Shown one piece after another: positions 24,336 to 32,346 of a stretch of 64,000 nt of DNA. Positions within the stretch are counted from its first letter, which is position 1; every line of letters begins with the position of its first letter. Source of the stretch: CBDCCV01 sp965215025 (lineage in GTDB: Bacteria > Bacteroidota > Rhodothermia > Rhodothermales > Salinibacteraceae); contig CBDCCV010000001.1 in assembly GCA_965215025.1 (NCBI GenBank), positions 1,612,001 through 1,676,000 on the forward strand, given 5' to 3'. A program made the translations under genes and the position numbers. A model generated the notes under the pieces. It had not been told where the DNA came from, searched no databases, and was given only the letters and a program-made list of their open reading frames with translations.

Positions 24336-25493
24336 TCACTCGGAAAAGGGCGTGCCGGCGGCGGGGATGGCGCTGTACTGCTCGGCGATGGCGACGGTGT
24401 CGCCCGGCGCCACGTTCGTCTGGCCCAGGACGATGACGCGCGCGCCGGCCTCCAAGCCCTCTTCTACGACGACGCGCTCGCCGTACGCCGAGCCGAGCGT
24501 GACGGAGCGCTCGCGCGCCACCGCCGTCGAGTCGGCCCTGCCGGCGCTCTCGGCGACGAAGACCTTGGTGCCGTCCTCGTCGCGGACGATGGCCGTGCGC
24601 GGGATCACGAGGGCGTTTTCGATCTCCTGGCGCGGCACCTCGAGGTCTACCACCATCTCGGGCTTGAGGCGGCCTTCGGGGTTGTCCACGGTGACCTCGA
24701 TGGGGAAGGTGCGGCTCTGCGGGTCGATGGCCGAGCCGACGAAGGTGACGCGGGCCTCGCGGTCGGAGATGCCGCGCGCGCCGCGCACGCTCAAGATGAC
24801 GGGCGTGCCCCGTTCGATGTCGCCCGCGTAGCGCTCCGGCGCGCCGGCGGTGATCTTCACGCGGCGCGTGTTGACCACGCGCGCGACCTCGTCGCCGGGG
24901 CGGATCTGCTCGCCGCGTTCAACGAAGCGCTCCTCGACGGTGCCGGCAAAGGGCGAGGTGACCGTCGTTTGGCGCTCGCGCTCGCGCGCCTGCGAAAGCT
25001 GCGCCTCGGCCTGCGCGAGGGCGGCCTCGGCCTGCGCCCGTTGCGAGCGCACGCTCTCGAACTCCTGCGCGCTGATGATCGAGTCGCGGTAGAGTGGCTC
25101 CTGACGCTCGAAGCGGTCCTCGGCCAGCGCGTACTGCGACTCGGCCGAGCGGACGGCGGCCTCGGCCTGCTCCACGGCGGCGCGCGCCTCCTGCGGGTCA
25201 ATCTGCGCCACGATTCCGTCCTCCGGCACAAACGTGCCCAACTCTTTCAGCGTGGTGACCGTGCCGGTGGCCTGCGCTGAGAGCGTGGCGTCGTCCAGGG
25301 CCTCGACCGCGCCGGTGATCTCGATGCGGTCCTCGAACGTTTGCGGCTCCAGAGCCAGCGTCTCGACGCGCGTAAAGCGGCGCTCGGAGGCGCCGTCCGC
25401 GTTGCCGGCGGCCTGCCCTTCGCCGCAGCCGGCCAGAAGCGGCAGGCCCAACAAGAGCGCGGCGGTCAGGAAGAGAAGAGAAAAGCGTTTCAT
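24336..25493 (-). CDS. RND periplasmic adaptor (membrane fusion protein), lipoprotein
   Basis: This 385-residue adaptor links the RND pump to the TolC channel. Its start MKRFSLLFLTAALLLGLPLL runs into the lipobox LLAGC, so it is lipid-anchored. The lipoyl/barrel-sandwich halves (DATLSAQATGTVTTLKELGT and TTVTSPFAGTVEERFVERGE) flank a long coiled-coil hairpin rich in AEAALAQAEAQLSQARERE. Beta-barrel and membrane-proximal domains follow (PVILSVRGARGISDREARVT, DGTKVFVAESAGRADS). It is 93 bp from the RND start. I chose the ATG at 25493 because the signal sequence begins there. Confidence 0.93.
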   Translation of the reverse strand: MKRFSLLFLTAALLLGLPLLAGCGEGQAAGNADGASERRFTRVETLALEPQTFEDRIEITGAVEALDDATLSAQATGTVTTLKELGTFVPEDGIVAQIDPQEARAAVEQAEAAVRSAESQYALAEDRFERQEPLYRDSIISAQEFESVRSQRAQAEAALAQAEAQLSQARERERQTTVTSPFAGTVEERFVERGEQIRPGDEVARVVNTRRVKITAGAPERYAGDIERGTPVILSVRGARGISDREARVTFVGSAIDPQSRTFPIEVTVDNPEGRLKPEMVVDLEVPRQEIENALVIPRTAIVRDEDGTKVFVAESAGRADSTAVARERSVTLGSAYGERVVVEEGLEAGARVIVLGQTNVAPGDTVAIAEQYSAIPAAGTPFSE

Positions 25494-25583
25494 GATGCAA
25501 TCGGCAGAGAAGGTGAGCGGGTGCGGCAGAGGGTAGCGTAGGGGCACACCGGCGGTGTGCCTCTGCGCGGGGTGAGGGTTGCC

Positions 25584-27215
25584 TCACCTCCGAGTAAACT
25601 GGAAGGCGTCGCCGGCTTCGAGCGGCATCCCGACGGCGGTCTTGAAGGCGCTCTGCGCCGTGAGGTAGTCGTAGGCGGCTTGCAGGTAGTTGAGACGGCT
25701 CTGGTCGAGCTGGTTCGAGGCCTCGCGGAGCTGGAGCTGCCCGGTGACGCCCTCGTTCAGGCGCGCGCGGGCGAAGCGGTAGTTCGTCTCGGCCGTCTCG
25801 ACGTTCTGCGCCTGCGCCTCGATGCGCTGGCGCGCGGCGCGCAGGTTCCTCAGCGCGCGCTGCACCTCCAATCTGACCTGCTGCCGGAGCTGCTCGTATT
25901 GCAGCTCCGCCCGCTGTACGGCCACTTCGTCCTGCTGGATGCGCGCGGCCGTCTGAAAGCCGTTGAAGATGTCCCACGAGAGCCGCAGCCCCACGCTCAG
26001 GGACGGGTTCCAGTAGCTGTCGGCGAAGAACTGCTGCGTCTGCTGCTCGAAGAGGAACGGGTCGCTCGGGTCGGGCTGAAAGCCGATGGTGCGGTCGTCC
26101 GGCACGCGGCCGGAGTAGTTGAAGTTGGCCACGGCGGAGAGCTTGGGCAGGTACTGCTTCGTGGTGATGCTCTTCTGCGTCTCGTTGAGTTCGATGCCCA
26201 GGCGCGCGCGCGCCACGTCCGGGCGCCGCTCGACGGCGGCGGCTACGGCCTCGGCGGTGGAGACGTTGAGGAACGGCTGCTCGCTTTCCACTTCGAGCGC
26301 GCCGCGCAGGCGGATGGGCTGCTCCATCGGGAAGCCGAGCGTGAGCTTGAGGTTGTCGAGCGCGAGGCCGGCCTGGTTCTCGGCCTCGACGAGCTGCGTT
26401 TCGAGGTTCGCCAGCTCGACCTCGGCGCCGAGGCGTTCGGCTTTGGGCGCCACGCCGCGCTCGACTTGCAGGCTGATCTCTTGGAACGTTTCCCGCGTGC
26501 GCTCGACGCTCTGGCCCACCACGCGCATCTGTTCCTGCGCCAGGAGCGCCTGGTAGAAGGCCTGCCGCACCTGGTCGATGGTAAGCTGCGCCTGGCGGTC
26601 CACGCCGCGCTGGTTTACGTCTTTCAAGGCCTGCGCGCCCTTGACGGCGGCAAAGGCGCTGCCGTTGTAGAGTGTCTGTTCGAGCGTGAGGCCGCCCAAG
26701 AACTCGTTGTCCACGCCAAAGGGGTTGCCGCCGCCGCCGCCCAGCTCGATGCCCGCTGCGGTGCGGCCCTCGTTCTGCCGGTCCACAAACTCCTGGAAGG
26801 TGATCGGCTCGGTAGAAGGGTCGTCGTCGAGGCGGGCGCGCTCGTTAAAGGCCACCCAGTCGCCCGACGGTCCGCCGCCGAAGAGGCCGCCGATGTCCGA
26901 CCCGGCAAAGGGGTTGGCGGTAATGACGTTGCGCGTGTACGAGCCGGAGGCGCTAAGCTGCGGGTAAAGCTGGCCCCAGGCCTCGCGCACCTGCGCCTCG
27001 GCATTGGCGACGTCGAGCCGAGTGCCGCGCAGGTCGTAGTTGCGGATGAGCGCCACGCTGAGCGCTTCTTCGAGCGTGAGCGTGACCGTGTTCTCGGCCG
27101 GCGCCTCGAAGCCGTAGAGCATCCCGTCGGGGTCGTCCTGGGCCTGCGCCGGCGCGGCGGGCAGGAAGAGCGCAGCAAGCAGCCAAGCGGAAAAAAGTCG
27201 GAGGGTGAGGTCCAT
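25584..27215 (-). CDS. TolC-family outer-membrane efflux channel
   Basis: A 543-residue outer-membrane factor with a signal peptide (LFSAWLLAALFLPAAPAQAQ). Two structural repeats are visible, each with the characteristic start: LTLEEALSVALIRNYDLRGT with AEAQVREAWGQLYPQLSASG, and a second half with VERRPDVARARLGIELNET and YLPKLSAVANFNYSG. Long helical segments fit the periplasmic tunnel. It completes the tripartite pump together with the MFP and RND genes downstream, and it follows tetR by 57 bp. A tandem 15-mer lies in that gap. Confidence 0.92.
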   Translation of the reverse strand: MDLTLRLFSAWLLAALFLPAAPAQAQDDPDGMLYGFEAPAENTVTLTLEEALSVALIRNYDLRGTRLDVANAEAQVREAWGQLYPQLSASGSYTRNVITANPFAGSDIGGLFGGGPSGDWVAFNERARLDDDPSTEPITFQEFVDRQNEGRTAAGIELGGGGGNPFGVDNEFLGGLTLEQTLYNGSAFAAVKGAQALKDVNQRGVDRQAQLTIDQVRQAFYQALLAQEQMRVVGQSVERTRETFQEISLQVERGVAPKAERLGAEVELANLETQLVEAENQAGLALDNLKLTLGFPMEQPIRLRGALEVESEQPFLNVSTAEAVAAAVERRPDVARARLGIELNETQKSITTKQYLPKLSAVANFNYSGRVPDDRTIGFQPDPSDPFLFEQQTQQFFADSYWNPSLSVGLRLSWDIFNGFQTAARIQQDEVAVQRAELQYEQLRQQVRLEVQRALRNLRAARQRIEAQAQNVETAETNYRFARARLNEGVTGQLQLREASNQLDQSRLNYLQAAYDYLTAQSAFKTAVGMPLEAGDAFQFTRR

Positions 27216-27232
27216 AGCAGCAGGCGTGGGCG

Positions 27233-27262
27233 GGTTCGCGTGTTCAGGGTTCGCGTGTTCAG
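27233..27262. repeat. Tandem 15-bp direct repeat
   Basis: GGTTCGCGTGTTCAG occurs twice in perfect tandem in the 57-bp gap between the tetR stop and the tolC start. It may simply be slippage-generated, or a spacer between the co-transcribed genes. Confidence 0.75.
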
Positions 27263-27272
27263 GCGCGCGGCG

Positions 27273-27944
27273 TTATTGGCGCGGCGTCAGGCCGTCGAAG
27301 AGCAGCGTGGCGAGCGCGTCGGCGGCCTCTTCGGGGCGGTGAAGGAGCGAGTCGGCGCAGTCCTCGTGGCGGTCCATCATGGCGCGGGCCATGAGCATCC
27401 CCTTCGTGTTCTCGATGAGCATGTGGCCCACGAAGTGGGGCGGCAGCGGCCTGATCTCGCCGCGGGCGGCGGCGCGCTCCAGCGCCGGCTCCAGCGCGTT
27501 GACGACGCGGTCCTGCTGCGCGTGGAAGTGCGCCGCCCGCTCGGCATCGTCCCCGAAAATCAGCCGGTGCGATTCCTTGAGCAGCACGATAAAGAGGTCC
27601 CTCCGCTCCAGGAAGAAATCGAACGCGCGGCAGATAAAGCGGCGGTACGCCTCGTGCAGGGAGCGCTCGCGGGCCTCCTCGGCAAACCGCTGCACGCGCT
27701 CGTAGATGCCGTCGTGGATCTCGTCAAAGATGGCGAGCAGGATCTCCTCCTTGCCGCCCTCGAAGTAGTTGTACAGCGTGCCCTTGCCAAACTCGGCCCG
27801 CTCGGCGATTTCTTCGAGCGTGGCATCCGTATAGCCCTTCTCGGCGAAGACGGCTTGCGCGGCGTCGAGCATGAGGCGGCGGCGGCGCAGGCGCTCACGC
27901 TCACGGCGCGAAAGGGTCTTCTCTTGCTGAAGCGTTTCGCTCAT
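27273..27944 (-). CDS. TetR-family regulator of the efflux operon
   Basis: A 223-residue repressor-type regulator. The N-terminal helix-turn-helix is classical: ILDAAQAVF-like RRLMLDAAQAVFAEKGYTDA, TLEEIAERAEFGKGTLYNYF, then GGKEEILLAIFDE. The C-terminal ligand domain (about 75-215) is helical and rich in Arg, Glu and Ala. It is the first gene of the likely operon with tolC, MFP and RND, so it probably represses its own operon and is released by a pump substrate. A palindromic element 30 bp upstream of its ATG is the natural operator candidate. Confidence 0.92.
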   Translation of the reverse strand: MSETLQQEKTLSRRERERLRRRRLMLDAAQAVFAEKGYTDATLEEIAERAEFGKGTLYNYFEGGKEEILLAIFDEIHDGIYERVQRFAEEARERSLHEAYRRFICRAFDFFLERRDLFIVLLKESHRLIFGDDAERAAHFHAQQDRVVNALEPALERAAARGEIRPLPPHFVGHMLIENTKGMLMARAMMDRHEDCADSLLHRPEEAADALATLLFDGLTPRQ

Positions 27945-27973
27945 AAGGTCAACTCGCAGAACGGCGGATAGAA

Positions 27974-27992
27974 AGAGAACTGGAGGTTCTCT
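27974..27992. promoter_or_regulatory. Palindrome upstream of tetR, operator candidate
   Basis: AGAGAAC-TGGAG-GTTCTCT has perfect 7-bp arms and lies 29-48 bp upstream of the tetR ATG. Further upstream (about 28000-28036) TGAC/GTCA half-sites recur (TGACTGATGGGTCA), followed by an AT-rich stretch to about 28090, unusual in this GC-rich region. Together these form a plausible promoter/operator region for the efflux operon, though a hairpin in the leader RNA is also possible. Confidence 0.5.
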
Positions 27993-28124
27993 GCAAGATA
28001 TGACTGATGGGTCACTTGTTGACCGTTACGTCACTAAATGGATCAAGGTTCACTTTTTTTGTTAAGGTGTCGTTAAGAAAATATCAGGAGGCCTTCTCAT
28101 CGCTCTCCATAGACGCGAGCGAGC

Positions 28125-28169
28125 CACAACGAAAAGAACCTGCCCAGGTCTCTACTGCCAGGCAGGTTC
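28125..28169 (-). terminator. Rho-independent terminator after the GDP-mannose pyrophosphorylase gene
   Basis: Perfect 9-bp arms GAACCTGCC and GGCAGGTTC (28136-28144 and 28161-28169) form a stem-loop. On the minus strand the stem is followed directly by TTTTCGTT. It lies 50-90 bp downstream of the stop at 28219, in the right orientation to end that gene. Confidence 0.75.
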
Positions 28170-28218
28170 AAGCTATGTACAGGATGTGTCAGCCGTTCGT
28201 CAGCGGCGCACGGGGCAG

Positions 28219-29349
28219 TTAGATGTACTCCTCGAGCTGATGCGCGTGCAGGTATTCCACCACGTTCTTGACCTGCTGCGTGCTCTCGCGCCCGCACACC
28301 AAGACGGCGTCCTTGGTGTCCACCACCACGAGGTCGTGCGCGCCGACTAAGACGACGAGCCGCCCGGCCTCGGCCTGCACGTAGGAGCGGCTCGCGTCGT
28401 GGACGATGGCGTTCCCGGCGATGACGTTCCCGTGCTCGTTCTTCTCGCCCAGCTCGTAGACGGCGCGCCAGTCGCCCACGTCGCTCCACCCGAAGGAGGC
28501 GGGGACGACGTGCACGCTTTCCGCGCGCTCCATCACGCCGTAGTCGATGGAGATGCTCGGACTCTGGCGGAAGGCCTCGGCCACGGCCTCCTGCTCCGCC
28601 CCGGTGCCGACGGCCGCTTCCACGGGGCCGAAGGCGTGGCGCACCTCGGGCAGGTGCTTGGCCATCTGCTCCAGGATCGTGTCGGCGCGCCAGACGAACA
28701 TGCCGCTGTTCCAGAGAAAGTCGCCCGAGTCCAGGAAGCGCTCGGCGGTGGCCAGGTCGGGCTTCTCGGCAAAGGTGCGCACGGGGAGCGCTTCGGGCGC
28801 CGCCTCCGCAGCGCCGTCGCCCGAGGCCGCGTCCTCAGCCGTTTCGGATGCGGCGGTTTCGGAGCGCGCCTCGGGGTCGAACTGCACGTAGCCGTAGCCC
28901 GTCTCCGGGTGCGTCGGCCGCACGCCGATGGTGACGAGCGCGCCCGGCTCCTGCGCCTTGTCGAGCGCCACGCGAAGCACGGCGTGGAAGCGCCGCGTGT
29001 TGCGGATGACGTGGTCGGCGGGGAGGACGACCATGGCCGCGTCCGGGTCCTCGGCCTTTAGGCGCGCGGCGGCGTAGGCGATGCACGGGGCCGTGTTGCG
29101 GCTGATCGGCTCGGCCAGGATGTTCTCCTCCGGCACGGCGGGGAGCTGGTTCCGGGTGGCCTCGACGTAGCGCTCATGCGTGACCACGAGGCAGCGCTCG
29201 GGCGGGACGAGGCCCTGCATCCGGGCTACGGTGTTTTGGATGAGCGTCGCCTCGCCGAAGACGTTGAGGAACTGCTTGGGCCGGGCCTTGCGGCTCTGCG
29301 GCCAGAAGCGGCTCCCGATGCCGCCGGCCATGATCACTGCGTAGTTCAT
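28219..29349 (-). CDS. manC: Mannose-1-phosphate guanylyltransferase
   Basis: Makes GDP-mannose from mannose-1-phosphate and GTP, a donor for polysaccharide and glycan synthesis. The 376-residue protein opens with the nucleotidyltransferase signature AVIMAGGIGSRFWPQSRKARPKQF, followed by EPISRNTAPCIAYAAARL, VVLPADHVI, and GYGYVQFD. The C-terminal FGWSDVGDWRAVYEL motif is typical of the mannose enzymes. It lacks the isomerase domain of bifunctional ManC/AlgA. An odd low-complexity insert of about 30 Ala/Glu/Ser residues (near residues 162-192) interrupts the catalytic domain between the GYGYV strand and the VRTFAEKP segment. It is monocistronic or heads a short unit ending at the terminator at 28125-28169. 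Confidence 0.93.
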   Translation of the reverse strand: MNYAVIMAGGIGSRFWPQSRKARPKQFLNVFGEATLIQNTVARMQGLVPPERCLVVTHERYVEATRNQLPAVPEENILAEPISRNTAPCIAYAAARLKAEDPDAAMVVLPADHVIRNTRRFHAVLRVALDKAQEPGALVTIGVRPTHPETGYGYVQFDPEARSETAASETAEDAASGDGAAEAAPEALPVRTFAEKPDLATAERFLDSGDFLWNSGMFVWRADTILEQMAKHLPEVRHAFGPVEAAVGTGAEQEAVAEAFRQSPSISIDYGVMERAESVHVVPASFGWSDVGDWRAVYELGEKNEHGNVIAGNAIVHDASRSYVQAEAGRLVVLVGAHDLVVVDTKDAVLVCGRESTQQVKNVVEYLHAHQLEEYI

Positions 29350-29448
29350 GCTTTGGAGAAGGGGTGGGCAAAAAAAGGAGAGGGCACGGGCGGCATCTAA
29401 AAGGGGCCGGCCCCAAGGTAGGAAAACCGGAGCGGCAAAGCAGAGGTC

Positions 29449-30381
29449 TTATCCGATGCGCCACCGCCGCACCGCCCGCCACGCCCAGCGGAAGGCGCGG
29501 TAGCCGCGCGCGCCCAGCGCCGTGGCGGCGAGGAAAAGCCACGCGCGCAGATGCCACGGCGTCCGCCGCACCGCCGCCAAAAAATGCCGGCGCGCACGCG
29601 GGATCATCTCATAATGGCAGCAAAGCTGTCCGAGGCGGAAGTGGTGCCAGCCGAGGAGCGCGCGCCCCTCGGCGGCGATGGCGGCGCGGTGCTTGGCCAG
29701 AAACGCCTCGCGCCCGGCCACCACGGCCTTGCCCTGCGCGCTGATCTGATGCGGCCCGCCGTGCAGGTGGTGGTACTTGGCCAGCACCTCGGGGACGCGC
29801 ACGAGCGCGCCGTGCCGAGCCATCCGCAGCCAGGCGTCCCAGTCCTGGCAGCTCGGCAGCCCTTCGTCAAAGCCGCCGATCTTTTCGAGCACGGCCCGCC
29901 GCGCTACGACGGTCGAGGCTGTGCCCACGCAGTTCGTGCGCAAAAGGCCACGCGCCGAGCATTCTTCCGGAAAGGGCCGATAGCGCGCGGTGACGTCGCG
30001 CCCCTTCTCGCACAGGGCAAAGCGCGCGTACGCGAGGGCCGCCTCGGGCCGGCGGCGAAGAGCACTAAGCTGCCGCTCCAGCTTGTGCGGAAGCCACTCG
30101 TCGTCCGAGTCGAGGAAGGCGACGAGCGGCGCGCGTGCCTCGGCGATGCCCGTGTTCCGCGCCGCTGAGCCGCCCTGGTTCTGGGCGTGGCGCACGCAGC
30201 GCATCCGGCCCTCCTCGAAGGCGCGCACGGCGGCCTCGGTGCCGTCCGTCGAGGCGTCGTCCACGACGATGATCTCCAGCTCCTTCACCGTCTGCGTCTG
30301 CACGCTCCGGAGCGCGCGCGGAAGCAGATGCGCCCGGTTGTACGCCGGGATGACGACGCTAACGGCGGGCGGCGTTTCCAT
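29449..30381 (-). CDS. Family 2 glycosyltransferase
   Basis: A 310-residue inverting GT-A enzyme. The opening VSVVIPAYNRAHLLPRALRS, the ELEIIVVDDASTDGTEAAV nucleotide-binding segment, NQGGSAARNTGIAEARAPLV and the DXD-type LDSDDEW are all canonical. The C-terminal region ends in a hydrophobic/basic stretch (WLFLAATALGARGYRAFRWAW) that may associate with the membrane. The sugar donor and acceptor are unknown. It lies next to GDP-mannose synthesis and is divergent from a GT4 gene at 30550. I chose the ATG at 30381 because it precedes the conserved first strand. Confidence 0.9.
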   Translation of the reverse strand: METPPAVSVVIPAYNRAHLLPRALRSVQTQTVKELEIIVVDDASTDGTEAAVRAFEEGRMRCVRHAQNQGGSAARNTGIAEARAPLVAFLDSDDEWLPHKLERQLSALRRRPEAALAYARFALCEKGRDVTARYRPFPEECSARGLLRTNCVGTASTVVARRAVLEKIGGFDEGLPSCQDWDAWLRMARHGALVRVPEVLAKYHHLHGGPHQISAQGKAVVAGREAFLAKHRAAIAAEGRALLGWHHFRLGQLCCHYEMIPRARRHFLAAVRRTPWHLRAWLFLAATALGARGYRAFRWAWRAVRRWRIG

Positions 30382-30549
30382 AAAAGGCAGCACTGCGGCT
30401 GTTGGTAAGCGGGGCCGGCCGGCGGGTGCACGGGCGGAGCGGTTTCAATCCGCCGGAGGCGTTCGTACACTGAGGCGCAGAGCGGCAACATAGCGAAAGA
30501 CTGCCGCCGCCGGCAAGCCCGCCGTCCTCTCAGTTCACCTGCCGCCCCC

Positions 30550-31665
30550 GTGACCCGCCGCCCCCGCGTCGTCCACCTGACCACGGCGCACGACCCGCGC
30601 GACCCACGCATCTTCCACAAGCAGCTCCAGACGCTGCGCGACGCCGGCTTCGACGCCCGCTTCGTGGCCCCGCACGCGCAGGACGAGGTGCGCTGCGGCA
30701 TCCCCATCACGGCGCTTCCGCAAGGGCGCGGATACCTGCATCGCCTCCAGCTTCAGCGCCCGGCCTACCACGCCGCCCGCGCCCTCCGCGCCGATCTCTA
30801 CCACATCCACGACCCCGAACTCATCCCCGTGGCCTACGCGCTCAAGCGCTCGACGGGCGCGTGCGTCGTCTACGACATGCACGAGAACTACCGCGCCGCA
30901 AAGGGTCCGCTTCTCGGAGGGGCGCTGCGTGCGCTGGAGCGGTGGTGCTTCCGCTGGGTTGATCACGTCGTCGCCGCCAACGCGGGGCACCGGCGCATCC
31001 CGCAGGCATCGGGCGCGCCGGAGACGCTCGTGGCCAACTACTTCAAGCCGCCGGAGGAGGAGCTGCCCGTCCGTAAGCCGCCGCTGGCCGATGGCTTACG
31101 CCTCGTCTACACGGGCGTGATGGCCGAAGAGCGCGGGCTGCTCAGCCTCGTAGACCTGGCTGCGCGCTTCCGCGCCGCGCGGCCGTGCTGGCGCCTCGAC
31201 CTCGCCGGCGTGTGCTACCGCAAGGGCGACCGCCGCCGCGCCGAGGCGCAGATCCGAGAGCAAGGCGCCGCGCCTGCGCTTCGGCGCACGGGCTGGGACG
31301 AGTACGTGCCTTGGCCGGTGCTCGCCGAAGCGTGCGCCGCCGCCCACGTCGGGTTGGTCCTGTGGATGCCGACGCCGCACAACCGCGAGCGGCTGCCGAC
31401 GAAGTTCTACGAGTACCTCCACTACGGCCTCCCCATCCTCTGCTCCGACCTCCCGCTTTGGCGCGCCTTCGTCGAAGAGCACGGCTGCGGCGCCGTCGTC
31501 CCCCCCGCCGATGCCGAGGCCGCCTTCTGCATCCTCCAGCGCTGGGCCGACGACCCCGCCGCCTACGAAAAACTTGCCGCCGCCGCCCGCCGCGCCGCCC
31601 CCGCCTACCGCTGGGAGGAGATGGGCCGCCGCCTCGTGCGCCTCTACGAAGAATTGCTTAGCTGA
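30550..31665 (+). CDS. Family 4-like glycosyltransferase
   Basis: A 371-residue GT-B enzyme starting at GTG 30550. The N-terminal acceptor domain includes RVVHLTTAHDPRDPRIFHKQ and ADLYHIHDPELIPVAYALKR. The C-terminal donor domain includes LRLVYTGVMAEERGLLSLV, a GWDEYVPWPVLAEACAAAHV segment and the LPTKFYEYLHYGLPILCSDL motif with the catalytic Glu region. It probably transfers a sugar from a nucleotide donor to a surface polysaccharide or lipid. It is divergent from the GT2 gene (156-bp shared gap) and converges with the two small membrane-protein genes. Confidence 0.9.
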   Translation: MTRRPRVVHLTTAHDPRDPRIFHKQLQTLRDAGFDARFVAPHAQDEVRCGIPITALPQGRGYLHRLQLQRPAYHAARALRADLYHIHDPELIPVAYALKRSTGACVVYDMHENYRAAKGPLLGGALRALERWCFRWVDHVVAANAGHRRIPQASGAPETLVANYFKPPEEELPVRKPPLADGLRLVYTGVMAEERGLLSLVDLAARFRAARPCWRLDLAGVCYRKGDRRRAEAQIREQGAAPALRRTGWDEYVPWPVLAEACAAAHVGLVLWMPTPHNRERLPTKFYEYLHYGLPILCSDLPLWRAFVEEHGCGAVVPPADAEAAFCILQRWADDPAAYEKLAAAARRAAPAYRWEEMGRRLVRLYEELLS

Positions 31666-31700
31666 GCGTGAAGCGAAGCGCGCCAGGCCGCCGAACGGTC

Positions 31701-31925
31701 TCAGCCGAGAAGGAACGCCGCAGCGGCGAGGAACATCGAGTTCATCGCAAAGACGAGACCGGCGATGGCAAGCGTTTGCCTGCGCATCTCGCTTTTGAGG
31801 ACGCTTCTGGTGACGACGGGATCGTCCTCATGAAAAAAGGCATCGACAAGGTCGTCGGCCTCTTCGGGCGTGAAGTTGCCCCGCGCAGTAGGTTGGCGCT
31901 TGATCTTGAGCGCGTCGGTAGGCAT
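31701..31925 (-). CDS. Small membrane protein, DUF1640/CCDC90-like, tandem paralogue A
   Basis: A 74-residue protein from the ATG at 31925: MPTDALKIKRQPTARGNFTP, then EEADDLVDAFFHEDDPVVTR, and a C-terminal hydrophobic helix (LAIAGLVFAMNSMFLAAAAF). The N-terminal FT-EQADD-style helix and single membrane helix recall the DUF1640/CCDC90 group. It is closely related to the next gene (MPTDTLKIKERLTARGNFTS) but lacks its ~15-residue coiled-coil insert before the membrane helix. Function is unknown. Confidence 0.7.
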   Translation of the reverse strand: MPTDALKIKRQPTARGNFTPEEADDLVDAFFHEDDPVVTRSVLKSEMRRQTLAIAGLVFAMNSMFLAAAAFLLG

Positions 31926-31985
31926 CGCAAGTGCGAGTTGGCGCGTGAGCCTCTGGTTTGGCTGAGGTGTACTCCTCAAAGGCGC

Positions 31986-32255
31986 TCAGATGATGGCTGC
32001 TGCCACGAAGAGGAAGAGCGCGTTTACGGCTGAGACGATGCCGACGACGCCCAGTAAAATACGGATGGTAGTCTTGTGTTGGAGCTTTTCCATCTCGATG
32101 CGCAGCTTTTCCATCTCGCTTGCGAGCACGCCGCGTGTAACGAGCGCTTCGTCTTCGCTGGAGAAGAAGGCTTTGACGATGTCATCAGCCTGCTCCGAGG
32201 TGAAGTTGCCGCGCGCGGTGAGGCGCTCTTTAATCTTGAGCGTGTCGGTAGGCAT
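31986..32255 (-). CDS. Small membrane protein, DUF1640/CCDC90-like, tandem paralogue B
   Basis: An 89-residue protein: conserved head MPTDTLKIKERLTARGNFTS, EQADDIVKAFFSSEDEALVT, a heptad-like coiled coil (EMEKLRIEMEKLQHKTTI) and one membrane helix (ILLGVVGIVSAVNALFLFVA). The arrangement fits the DUF1640/CCDC90 type, which in mitochondria includes MCU regulators. Bacterial roles are unknown. It is 60 bp upstream of its shorter paralogue, and similarity continues into the leader (GTCGGTAGGCATCGCA at both starts), so the pair arose by tandem duplication. Confidence 0.72.
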   Translation of the reverse strand: MPTDTLKIKERLTARGNFTSEQADDIVKAFFSSEDEALVTRGVLASEMEKLRIEMEKLQHKTTIRILLGVVGIVSAVNALFLFVAAAII

Positions 32256-32346
32256 CGCAGGTGCGGGTCGAGTGAGGAGACATAGCGGATACAAAAAGCC
32301 GGAGCGCGATGTTCTCCCACACGCCCATCCGCCCAAACGCCCGCGC

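Noticed and set aside
22239..25280. A 1013-codon open frame antisense to the RND and adaptor genes
   Set aside because: It is a mirror of high-GC coding sequence: His/Arg/Val-rich, with no recognisable motif, and the opposite strand carries clear RND and MFP motifs.
27233..27262. Tandem 15-mer as a remnant CRISPR array
   Set aside because: There are only two units with no spacers and no cas genes nearby.
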